64,000 bases of DNA from Datisca glomerata (lineage: Eukaryota > Streptophyta > Magnoliopsida > Cucurbitales > Datiscaceae), in assembly GCA_003255025.1 (NCBI GenBank), contig QANY01008042.1, positions 124,001 through 188,000 on the forward strand. The letters are read 5' to 3'. Shown piece after piece: positions 22,388 through 32,192 of this stretch. A model generated the notes under the pieces. That model was not told where the DNA came from. It was given only the letters and a program-made list of their open reading frames with translations, and did no database searches. Position 1 is the stretch's first letter. The number at the start of each line of letters is the position of its first letter. The position numbers and the translations under genes were made by a program.

Positions 22388-22763
22388 AAATAATCCAAGA
22401 CTCTTCTTATCACACCACTGTGAGTGAGAGTTGACGATGTTACGTCATTCTAAGATGTGTTTTATACAATCTCGATCTCTCACTCATTCTAGACATCTGG
22501 ATCCGTATATCTTTTAATCTCATTGTCACTCCACATGTAAACTAATATATTTATGTTCGATTAAAATGTAGTATATACTATTATATTTCTGAAATAATAA
22601 CTAAAGGATTTAAATTAAAATTTTGTACATAAAAATAAATATAAGAAATTACCCTTAAATATAGGAATATGAAAAATTACCTTAAAATTTAATTAGAAAA
22701 AACTCACTGCCAGTTTCAATCTAATAGTAAATAAGGTCTAATAGAAAATAATCTATACATCTA
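22388..22763. other. No gene seen
   Basis: AT-rich spacer between the foldback-like element and the Helitron; nothing recognised. Confidence 0.4.
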
Positions 22764-23621
22764 TCTATAATATATTAAAAGTTACATGACAATGAGAATC
22801 ACTTATGGACTATTTTGTCCATCCATAAATCTAAAATTTTCTTAAATAACATCAATATATTAAGTTAATAATAAATTAAAATTTTTTTTTTCATAAATAT
22901 CCACAAATACTATTAATGAAATGCTCTAATTAAGTTGTCTTAAATTTACCTTACATTATTTTTATCACATACATTTAGACTGAAAATTTTAATTTAAAAA
23001 AATCTAATTGAATACTTAAGAATTTAATTTGAAGAGCTAGACTAACTTTAAAAATATTGATGTGTCACTAATAGTGAGTTGTAAAAATGAGTAAGTTAAA
23101 ATTGCTAAACGAGTTCAATAAATATACAGAATATATTATTGTTTACGAATTGTACCTATCTATAATACATATCTTGAATAATAATACAATTAAAGTCGCA
23201 TTAGAATAAACATATTTATGGATGATTTTATCTAAGCTATTTAATATTCTAATGCCATCATTTATTATTTGATACGCTCGAATGTGATTGATTGACACGT
23301 ATACTTATTCATATAAATAATTGGTTCGTTTAATAAAATTAATAAAATTATTTTAATTATTTTAAACATATTAATTAATAATTTTGATTAATTAATATCT
23401 AATTAAGACACTTTTAATTTTATTAATTTATTAACTTTGACTTTTTATCTCTCATCATCTTCATACTTCTTTTGTTTTTGCACGTACTTTAACACGAAAA
23501 ACCAGTCAATCAAATTTTGATAACTTATCACCATTTAACACTTTCATCTACTATAGATATTTTTAAACCATGAAACACACAAATATTATACGTTCATGCA
23601 ACGAACGTAGTACATGACTAG
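22764..23621 (+). mobile_element. Non-autonomous Helitron, 858 bp
   Basis: The 5' end is TCTATAATATATTAAAAG, a common plant Helitron start, preceded by A. The 3' end is CTAG (23618-23621), followed by T, with a hairpin of 7-bp stem (TACGTTC / GAACGTA, loop ATGCAAC) ending about 9 bp before it. Insertion between A and T without target duplication, the 5' TC, the 3' hairpin and the CTRR end are together diagnostic. No Rep/helicase is encoded. Confidence 0.75.
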
Positions 23622-24400
23622 TATATTAAAATAGACTTAAAGAGGAAAAGATATCATGTTAATCAGTCATTTCACATACTTTCTTTTACTTTTTAAATAT
23701 TTATTTATATAAGAAATATTTATATTCATAATTTGTTCGTTGATAATTTATAAAAGTTATGTAATGTAACATTATTTTATTAGAAAAATGAAATATTATA
23801 TAGATGAATTTAGAGAAATACATTAATATATTTTCAATATTGTTTTAATGATATGATCATTTTTTAGGAATATGACTAACTGATGAAGTAATTTTTTTTA
23901 CACTACTGAAAATTTTGTTTAGTATAATTTTAAGTATCTAATATTGTATTTTACACATGATCTTATGCGCGCTATATTCGTGCACTAAAATTTCTAATAC
24001 ATATAATATCTAAAATTTATATTCTTACATTTTTAATGAGTCACTACATAACGAATATTATATATAACATGCAAATAATATTTTTTTAGGGTCTCCTATT
24101 TTTTGCTAGAGAGAGTGATGATATGTTATTTAATTTTATGTCCAATAGAAATTTTAATTTGTAAATAATAAAAATGTATACATTATCTCTTATTTTATAA
24201 GGAAGAAAAAAATGACTATGTTTATGTTTTTTCTATGTAGTTGATGAATCAAAAAAGATTTTATACTTATCACGTGTGATGTAGGTAGGTTTCTATTAAT
24301 TTAAATTAAAATAAAGTATAATTGACAGAATTTTAAATAATCAAAAAGTTTGACAAAAAATTAACAGATGGTGTAAATTTTGTTATTTACTGCCATTTCT
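23622..24400. other. No gene seen
   Basis: AT-rich intergenic sequence leading to the receptor-kinase upstream region; no recognised feature. Confidence 0.4.
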
Positions 24401-24795
24401 GATTATGTTTGGGCCAGGTTTCATCCAGAAATACCAGGCCCAGTCTCAAAGTTGAGCTTGTCCTTCTCTTTGGGCCTGATCAACCCAACCGATCATAACA
24501 GTCACCAATATATCCGCGAAGTGACTATTGCACCCTCAGAATGACGGTGATGTCTGCAGCAGTCCAATTGCAAATCTCAATTCTGAAAGGACATTGCGGT
24601 CCATGGATATCAAACCGTTGTAACGGATTGTCAAATTTCAACCCATCTTGCTCCAACCGCCTCGAACATTGTAGACCATCACCATGCACAGGCACTATCA
24701 AATTAAGCAAAAAAACACGAAAAATCAGCACCAAACCAAAACATCCACAAAATTACACCAAGCCCAATGATGGGCGTCAGAGTTCCGGCTAACCG
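24400..24795 (+). promoter_or_regulatory. Receptor-kinase upstream region with TGGGCC/GGCCCA motifs
   Basis: Site-II-like TGGGCC or GGCCCA motifs occur near 24410, 24437 and 24472 within 400 bp of the receptor-kinase start codon. Such motifs bind TCP-type factors in plants. The region is more GC-rich than its surroundings and also holds a divergent small frame (24525-24734, minus). Confidence 0.35.
24525..24734 (-). CDS. Divergent small ORF of unknown function (69 aa)
   Basis: An ATG-initiated minus-strand frame 61 bp upstream of, and divergent from, the receptor kinase. The N-terminus is hydrophobic (VLIFRVFLLNLIV), then a charged region with two cysteines follows. Composition is more coding-like than nearby DNA, and the frame could be exon 1 of a divergent gene or a gene fragment. 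I do not recognise the protein. It could equally be chance inside the 5' region of the kinase gene. Confidence 0.2.
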   Translation of the reverse strand: MVLIFRVFLLNLIVPVHGDGLQCSRRLEQDGLKFDNPLQRFDIHGPQCPFRIEICNWTAADITVILRVQ

Positions 24796-27748
24796 ATGGC
24801 CACGGCTGTTCAGCTTCTCCTCCTGCGGCTGGCCCTCTTAAGCTTGTTCCTATTCCTAGTCCTATTCCCCACAACACATTCAATCTCAGATTCAGAAGCT
24901 TTGCTCAAACTCAAAACGTCATTAACAAACACCGACTCTCTTGATTCTTGGGTGGCCGAGTCGGCCCCTTGCTCGAGAGATGTTCCATGGGAGGGACTTA
25001 TATGCTACGATGGGATTGTTATGGGTCTTCGTCTTGAAGGGATTGGGTTATCAGGAAATATTGATATTGATTCATTGTTCGAACTCAAAGGTCTAAGAAC
25101 AATCAGCTTCATGAACAATTCGTTTTCGGGTCCGATTCCGGAATTTAACCGGTTAGGAACATTGAAGGCTATCTACTTATCTATGAATCAATTTTCAGGA
25201 GAAATTCCGAGCGATTATTTCGCGAAAACAGAGTCGTTGAAGAAAATATGGGTTTCTGATAACAAATTCACAGGCGAAATTCCGTCTTCATTGGCCCAAC
25301 TCTCCAATCTTATGGAATTGCACCTCGAAAACAATCAGTTTACCGGGAACATCCCGATTATTGATCAGCCTACATTGATATCACTGAACATATCAAACAA
25401 CAGATTGGAAGGTGAAATTCCATCAAGCTTATCCTCCAAATTCAATGCAAGTATATTCGCCGGAAACGCAGACCTTTGTAGCGAAAAGTTAGGAAAAGCG
25501 TGTCCGATCGAGGAAAATGAGCTTCCGATTACGTCTATTAACGACACGAGATCGAACAAGAGTAATGGGTCAGAATCAATTAACAATGAAGCCCTAAGAT
25601 CAAACAATATCGATACCGAGTTAGACTCATTTAACGACGCGGACCGCTCCAAGAAGATAATTGCAGCCGCAGTGACTTTCGGGATGGTAGTTCTCTCCAT
25701 CTCCATCATATTATTCGCGAGATCCAAGCGTAAAGTGGATGATTTCGATGAGATGGGAGATCAAAGCGCCGAAGAGCCGCCAGTTCAGGTGTTTGTAGCT
25801 GAACCCGAAACAATTAAGAAGGAAGTAGTGGTAGTAGAGCCATCGGTATTAACAAGGATGGTCAATAGCAGCTCCGGCCGTAGGGGATCCAATCATGTCA
25901 GGGGTGGCGGGTTAGGAGATCTAACGATGCTAAATGATGAAAAGGGAACCTTCGGGTTGACGAATTTGATGAAGGCGGCTGCGGAGGTTCTTGGGAATGG
26001 CGGATCGGGTTCTTCATACAAGGCTGTAATGGCTAATGGGATGGCAGTGGTGGTGAAGAGGATGAGGGAGATGAATGCAATGGGAAGAGAAGGATTCGAC
26101 ATAGAGATTAAGCGGCTTGGAGGACTTAGACATTGGAATATATTGACACCTTTGGCTTACCATTATCGGAGGGACGAGAAGCTTGTGGTCTATGAATATA
26201 TCCCTAAAGGCAGCCTCCTCTATCTATTGCATGGTACCAAACTCTCATCCCTTTCTCTGTTCATATCAGAAAAAATTGAAGATATGCTTAATCCAACTTT
26301 GGAAATTCATAAAATCTCACAGTAAAAAATAGATAAAAGGTGCAATCGTGTTTTACCCAAATGAAAATTCTAACAAGAAATATGAACTAAGAAGCACCTA
26401 CACTTCTATTTTTACTGAGCGTTGGTATCGAACACCGACACGCTTTGATACGTCAAAATCGTATTTGGATTTTTTTCAGACACACAAAGACATGTTTCGG
26501 ACACATGTCAGACATGTTTCGGACACGTGTCAACACCTTTTAGACACATTTTTTGATTTTTTTAAATAATAGAATATAAATGGTATAAAATAAAATGAAT
26601 AATTTTTTAACCTATAAATAAAGAAAGAGTAAATGAGGAAGATAGAGAAAGAAAGTTAGGTTTTAAAACATATTAATTCTAAAATAGAATAAAATCAAAT
26701 TTTTATTATCAAAATCCTTAAACTTTAAACTTCCAAAAACTGCAATACACTCGATTAATCGGTGACATCTCTAACTAGTGAGCTATTTTAATTCATCTTA
26801 TTGATATGACTGATACTGTAATTAATTTTTTATACAAATATCTACAAATATCTATTTTCATACTTATAAATAATATTATATATATCATTGCATATATAAC
26901 GTATATTCGTATCTTATTTTTTTTTAAAATGACACATCAATCACAGTGTCGTGTCGTATCGTGTCGCGTATCGGTGTCCGTGTTTTTTAGAACATGAATA
27001 ATGATGCTATTGCTAGATGATCACGGACTGACACATACCGGTTCAATTGCTTGTTCATATCAGAAACTTTCTGGTGAAAATTCATAAAATCTCATAAAAT
27101 TAGATAAAAAGGTTCAATTTTTAAGTACCCAAATTAAAAATCTAACAAGAACATGAATCAATTATGTTAGGTGATCACGGACCGACACATGCCGGGTTTG
27201 ATTGGCCTGCCCGGCTAAAGATTGTGCAAGGAGTAGCTAAAGGACTACAATTTCTTCATACTGAATTAGCTCACCTTGACCTCCCCCATGGGAACCTCAA
27301 ATCAAGCAATGTTCTTCTTGGTCCTGATTTTCAGCCACTTCTAGCAGACTATGGATTTAGCCCATTGATCAACCGGGCAAACGTAACGCAAGCGCTATTT
27401 GCCTACAAGGCACCAGAAGCTGCACAATTTGGCAAGGTTTCACCAAAATCTGATGTATACTGTTTTGGCATCATTATACTTGAAATCCTTACAGGGAAAT
27501 ACCCTTGTCAATATATTAACAATGGAAAGGGCGGGATTGATATTGTTCAATGGGTTGCTTCTGCGATTTCTGATGGAAGAGAGTCTGAACTATTAGACCC
27601 AGAAATTGCAGGCTCCAAAGATTCATTGACTGAGATAGAGCAGCTTCTTCACATTGGAGCTGCTTGTACTGAGAAGAATGCTGACGAAAGATTAAACATG
27701 AAAGAAGCCATTAGAAGGATAGAGGATATACCAATCGAAGGAGGCTAA
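24796..27748 (+). CDS. LRR receptor-like kinase, pollen receptor-like kinase (PRK) type, two exons, 671 aa
   Basis: Exon 1 is 24796-26233 and exon 2 is 27171-27748. The GT-AG intron joins in phase to give 671 codons plus TAA. Residues 1-30 form a signal peptide. An LRR N-terminal cap (SEALLKLKTSL...C..WEGLIC) and about five leucine-rich repeats occupy roughly 30-220. A serine/asparagine-rich linker precedes one membrane helix at about 289-307. The cytoplasmic kinase-like domain begins near 388. The glycine loop is G400-N-G-G-S-G405 and the ATP lysine is probably K421 (VVVKRM). The catalytic loop reads HGNLKSSN (519-526) in place of HRDxKxxN and the metal motif is DYG (539-541), followed by APE. 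The layout matches LRR-III receptor kinases such as PRKs, which sense peptides at the plasma membrane and signal to RopGEFs. Catalytic activity is doubtful. The open frame past 26233 is intron. Confidence 0.92.
26257..27170 (+). repeat. Duplicated segment inside the receptor-kinase intron, with decayed copy of the exon-2 start
   Basis: Intron segment 26257-26395 recurs at about 27052-27160 (both TGTTCATATCAGAAA ... ATTCATAAAATCTCA ... AGATAAAA ... CTAACAAGAA). The sequence at 27012-27045 (GATCACGGACTGACACATACCGG) is a diverged copy of the first bases of exon 2 at 27171, still preceded by TAG. The intron's 3' part plus exon-2 start was therefore tandemly duplicated, and the first copy has decayed. 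Confidence 0.75.
26396..26990. mobile_element. MITE-like insertion inside the receptor-kinase intron
   Basis: Ends are rich in GTGTCGGTGTC-type sequence in opposite orientation: GAACACCGACACG near 26426 and CGGTGTCCGTGTT near 26970, with GACACGTGTC palindromes between. The interior is AT-rich and without coding capacity. It lies inside the first copy of the duplicated intron segment. Exact ends and superfamily are not resolved. Confidence 0.5.
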
Positions 27749-27879
27749 GTGGCAAGAGACAGTTACATACTCTAAAGTTTATAAAAATCAGGTTGTTATA
27801 ATGGTGGTAGTTCTTTTTGCCTTTTTTTCCATAGATAAACTAGTAGTTTTACATCAAATTCATGTTAGAAAAACCAAAA

Positions 27880-28094
27880 GGGATTGGAAATAATGACGAA
27901 AAATGTACAATATCTGTCTATATATTATTTTATTGTGCAGCAAAGCAGTTAAATTAGTGATTTTTATGAATAGGCTTTGCGAATAAAAAAAAATGGGATT
28001 GGAAATAATGACGAAAAATGTACAATATCTGTCTATATATTGTGCAGCAAAGCAGTTAAATTAGTGATTTTTATGAATAGGCTTTGAGAATTAA
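27880..28094. repeat. Recent tandem duplication downstream of the kinase gene
   Basis: Two copies (27880-27994 and 27995-28094) are nearly identical from GGGATTGGAAATAATGACG to AATAGGCTTTG(C/A)GAAT. They differ mainly by a short indel in the TATATATTATTTTATTG stretch. This is probably in the 3' flank of the receptor kinase. Confidence 0.9.
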
Positions 28095-28904
28095 AATTTT
28101 TTTTTAGACCGTCCAAGTTTGACTTTTTTTTTAGAAATAAAAGATTAAATTATCATTTTTGTTTGAAAATTTGTTCGCTGAGTTTGATATCTGTCAGACC
28201 ATAGTCTAATAATTTTTTTTAATAGACTATTGTCTAATAAATGTTAATTTCGGTTTCAGATTCTTAAATCAAGGTCTAGCAGAAATTTTTAGTAGATCAT
28301 AATTTAGCAAATGACAACTTAAGTGGACAGGTTTACTCATCAAGCCACTTTCTACCGTTCTGTGAACTTAATTTTTTTTCCATTTGCATCTAAATTATGT
28401 TCGATCGATTTGTTAAAAACAGCAGAATAAACCAAGAGCTTTCCATGAACTTTTGTTTGTGTATATCATTCCCGTCGACTCAACTCAACCGTTGCAGAAC
28501 TTTGAGATACAAGTATGCCGATCTCCTAATTCGAAGAAATGACTCTATATTCATTGAACCAAACACGGGAATGTCTACATCGAGGAAATGAAACAAATAT
28601 TGATACACAAAAATTACACCAGAGATATCATGGAAATACTTAAGATTTGAAGCGTCCCTTTCTGCTTTCTGAACCTGCAAAATCACAGTAAAGATCTTCA
28701 GTACAAGAAATCCAATGAACAGCAGAAAAAGATTAAAAAAAGCATTTCCGAAATCTTTCGAGATCCTCGGTAAAGACATTTGATCAAGTTATAAATTTAT
28801 TATATCTACGCCACAAAAGGGTAAATACAAAAACACACTCGTGACTAAATTTATTTTGTTGGACAAAACAATACGTGGGAGATAACGTAATTATTTTTAC
28901 TATA
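28095..28904. other. Intergenic; possible exon remnant on minus strand at 28590-28675
   Basis: Mostly AT-rich. On the minus strand a TTTTGCAG acceptor-like site near 28676 is followed by a short coding-like stretch (KAERDASNLKYFHDIS) and then a GT. This could be a decayed exon of an unrecognised gene. The 28480-28779 frame that spans it includes the putative intron and is not credible as a protein. Confidence 0.25.
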
Positions 28905-29092
28905 ATTACCTAATTGTCCATGAAGGCAAAGATTTTCAAGATAGGGCAATGTATCGATAACTAGTTGGTAGTATGATTTTCCTATCATTGATTCGATCAG
29001 ATATCTTATATGCAGTTGGCGTAACGAGTCGATATATGCAATATCCCAAAAACATCATTTAGAAGCAGTACAACGAATACTGGAATACGTCA
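28905..29092 (+). pseudogene. Ty1/copia RT C-terminal remnant, left half of a split element
   Basis: In one frame, with stops, the sequence encodes the end of a copia reverse transcriptase (MYR.LVGS, then SRYMQ.PK), interrupted at 29092 by the gypsy element. Reading resumes at 45392 on the far side of the gypsy LTR. The 5' part of this copia is missing here. Confidence 0.75.
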
Positions 29093-30466
29093 TGTAGATG
29101 TTAGAAATTCACTGTCGATGATGTTGTCACGTGTCACTTGATTATCGCCTGATGAACACAAAAGAGAAAAAGCACGTGAAGATAGCTTGATACCAGTGCG
29201 GTGCCTTACCTAATACTCCGACGCTCAACTCAGTGAAGTGAACTGAGGCAAAAATATTGAGAGTTCAAGTGTTTCGAATGTCATTCCTCATCTAAGAATT
29301 ATCCGCTTTTATATAGATAACTCAATATGAGTGTCGGATATGAAAATGCTTCATATTAACTAAAGAAAATGAAGAGTCTTCCATTAATTAGGGAATATGA
29401 ACAAACTTTTTATTTATTGAATCTGAAAGTCAGTTTCATCTAAAAAAAGACTTTATATATTCTCTTCTTACTTGTGATTATTTTGGTCTTGAGACACTAC
29501 CGTATGTCATTCGGTATTATCATCATTTTTCCCTTTTGTTAAGTTCGAATACAGGATACGACCTTTAGTTGATTTGGCCTTATGCCATATTTTGACCTCA
29601 TGCAATCTTGTATAAGAGCGTCATATTTTGACCTTATTTCGTCTTGTATAAGGTTCGACCAAATTCTGACCTTATTCCGTCTTATATAAGGTTCGAACAA
29701 ATTATGACCTTATTCCATCTTATATAAGGTTCGGCCAAATTATGACCTAATGTCATCTTGTATAAGACTCGGCCAAATTATGACCTTATTCCGTCGTATA
29801 TAAGATTCAGCCAAATCATGACCTTATGTCATCTTGTATAAGACTCGACCAAATTATGACCTTATGTCATCTTGTATAAGGCTAGACCAAATTATGATCT
29901 TATTCCATCTTATATAAGGTTCGACCAAATTATGACCTCATGTCATCCTGTATAGGACTCGACCAAATTATGACCTTATTCCGTCTTGTATAAGATTCAG
30001 CCAAATCATGACCTTATATCATCTTGTATAAGAATGGGCCAAATTATGACATTATGTCATCTTGTATAATACTCGGCCAAATTATGACCTTATTCCGTCT
30101 TATATAAGATTCGACCAAATTATGACCTTATGTCATCTTGTATAAGACTCAACCAAATTATGACCTTATTCAGTCTTGTATTAGGTTTCACAAAAATTAT
30201 GACCTTATGTTATCTTGTATAAGACTTGGCCAAATTATGACCTTATTTCATCTTGTATAAGGTTCGGCCAAATTATGGCTTTATCCCGTCTTGTATAAGA
30301 TTCGGCCAAATTATGACTTTATTCCGTCTTGTATAAGATTCCACATTATCACATTTTCAACTTGCAATTAAGTATTTTAGGGTTTGTAAAGGATTTCATA
30401 CAGGAATTGGGCCGTATAGGCCCTTATTAGAAATAGATCCATAATATGTTTTATCGATCATCTACA
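29093..30466 (-). repeat. Gypsy 3' LTR (1374 bp) with internal 38-bp tandem array
   Basis: From about 29620 to 30345 it contains roughly 19 tandem 38-bp units of the type ACCTTATTCCGTCTTGTATA then AG-ATTCGGCCAAATTATG. The other LTR (44141-45391) has the same array at about 44640-45240 with fewer units, which explains most of the 123-bp length difference. Confidence 0.9.
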
Positions 30467-30679
30467 ATTTGCCCGCACTTCTAGAGTTCGAGTGAATCCT
30501 TCAGGCTCTTTGAAGTATGTTGTTGAAATGATAGAAAAGTTTGTATCGTACATGGATAACCCTTAGATCTTCGACTAAGCATTTTCTAAAGGTCAGATCG
30601 TCTGTTGGCCATGTAGTTTAATCCGTAATTTTGTTATATAGTTGAGGTAAAAAATACATCTTAGTTCCTTGGTAGAGAT

Positions 30680-31140
30680 AAACCATAATTGAACCTTACG
30701 GTCAATCCGTAGTCGAACCCTACGGTTAGGCCATGGTTGAACCTCGCGTCTTGTGTGTGAATGAGCCTCGCGGCCTATCCGTGGCCGATCTCCATAGCCG
30801 AGCTTCACGACTTGCCCATGGCTGAGGCCTACAGTAGAAGCATGACTAAGCTCCATGACCGAGCTTTGGGCAAAAATGTGGCCGAGCTTCATGATCGAGC
30901 TCCATGGCTGAGCTTCATGATTTAAGCATGGTCGAGCTCTTGGCCGAAGCTTGGCCGAGTTTCATGGTCGAGCTTTGGAAAAAGGCGTGACAAATCTTCA
31001 TGTCCGAGCTCCATGACCAATCTTCAAGGTTTGCCCATTGCTGAGCTTCACGGCCGAGATTTGTGGCCAGGCGTGACTAAGTTTCGCGGCCGACTCTATG
31101 GCAAAGGTGAGGTCGAGCTTCATGGTCATGGTGCAATCTA
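30680..31140 (+). repeat. Short tandem repeats between gypsy antisense ORF and 3' LTR
   Basis: Degenerate units of the form GGCCGAGCTTCATG / CCATGACCGAGCTTTGG, about 20-40 bp each, occupy this GC-richer block. Tandem repeats in this position are typical of Tat-lineage gypsy elements. The short frames called here (30593-30892 minus and 31013-31195 plus) are repeat read-through. Confidence 0.7.
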
Positions 31141-31271
31141 TGACGGTGATCCTTCTTTCTGTTTCTTTATCTTTTTTTGGTTATTCGATGAATGACAACT
31201 AATGTAATAATTCTCCCTTGCAGGTCTCTCAATCTCTTTTGAATCTATGCAACCAGGGGATCTAGAGGAAA

Positions 31272-31856
31272 ATGGATAAAAAGACGAATGTGATTGAGTC
31301 AAGAGAAATTAGAGTTGAGCTTGTGTTTGTCAAGACTGAAATGACAATTTTGAAGGATAAGGTCGTCAAGCTAGAGTAAGAAAAAGATGTGACCAAATCT
31401 CAATTGACCTTTACCGAATCCAGGCTGGAGGAGATGTCTCGTGAGCGAGATCAACTTTTGCTCGATTATGGTTGTTTGAAAGACAAAGTGAGAAGATTAG
31501 AGGAAAATGAGACATAATATAAAGAGGAAAGAGAGAGGCTCTATTATGTTGGGATAATAGCTGGTAGGGACATGACGAAGGCCAAATACAAAGATGGTAA
31601 AGCAGATAAATAGTCATCGATTACGATTGTGCCAGCATGTGAGGAAGAGAATTATGATGGAGAAGATGTCGTTGAGGAAGATGTGATTGATACTTAACTT
31701 GATGAGGAGATGAATTCTTTTGCTTCGGTGATGAGTGTATATGAACTTATCCCTACACATACTTCTGATTCGACTACGGCTATGGATGTTTCTACTCACG
31801 TTGGATATTCTGCGACTTTGGATGGCAACATTACGAATGTTAGCCATGTTTGCTGA
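31272..31856 (+). pseudogene. Antisense coiled-coil ORF of the gypsy element, four in-frame stops
   Basis: One frame from ATG 31272 to TGA 31856 (195 codons) stays coding-like despite four internal stops. The N-terminal two-thirds is charged with heptad-like leucines (for example SRLEEMSRERDQLLLDYGCL and KVRRLEENE), suggesting a coiled coil. An acidic segment (EEENYDGEDVVEEDV) follows. It is encoded opposite to gag-pol, downstream of pol and upstream of the 3' LTR. A CCTTGCAG acceptor-like site lies at 31216-31223, so an upstream exon is possible. Function is unknown. Antisense ORFs in this location occur in some Tat-lineage elements. Confidence 0.6.
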
Positions 31857-32192
31857 ATGTGAATCATGTTAGGCCTTAGTAATTTTCTTTTATTATTGCT
31901 TTGATCATTTTATTGATGATCATGTGGAACTTCTAGATGGTTTAGCTTACTTTACTTTTTCATGGACTTTTGTAAAGTAAGCCAAATGTTTTGTACAGAA
32001 TCATGTCAAGCTCTAATGCTTTTATTTTGGATGAACTAGCGAATTTCACTTTCTTGTTATCAATTGTATTAAGAAAGCCAAATGCTTAGTTCATGATTGC
32101 AATGCTTCTTTTCTTTATAGATTACCATCAGAACAAGGATTTGAGGCTAATAGTATTGAAGCCTTATAACATTCACGCAAATGATGTAGCTC

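Noticed and set aside
26234..26325. Receptor kinase ending at 26325
   Set aside because: The frame after 26233 is intron; splicing to 27171 restores the kinase domain exactly in phase (LLHG-DHGP).
28480..28779. 99-codon minus-strand protein
   Set aside because: Contains a likely intron acceptor and hydrophobic read-through; only a short internal stretch looks exonic and no family is recognised.
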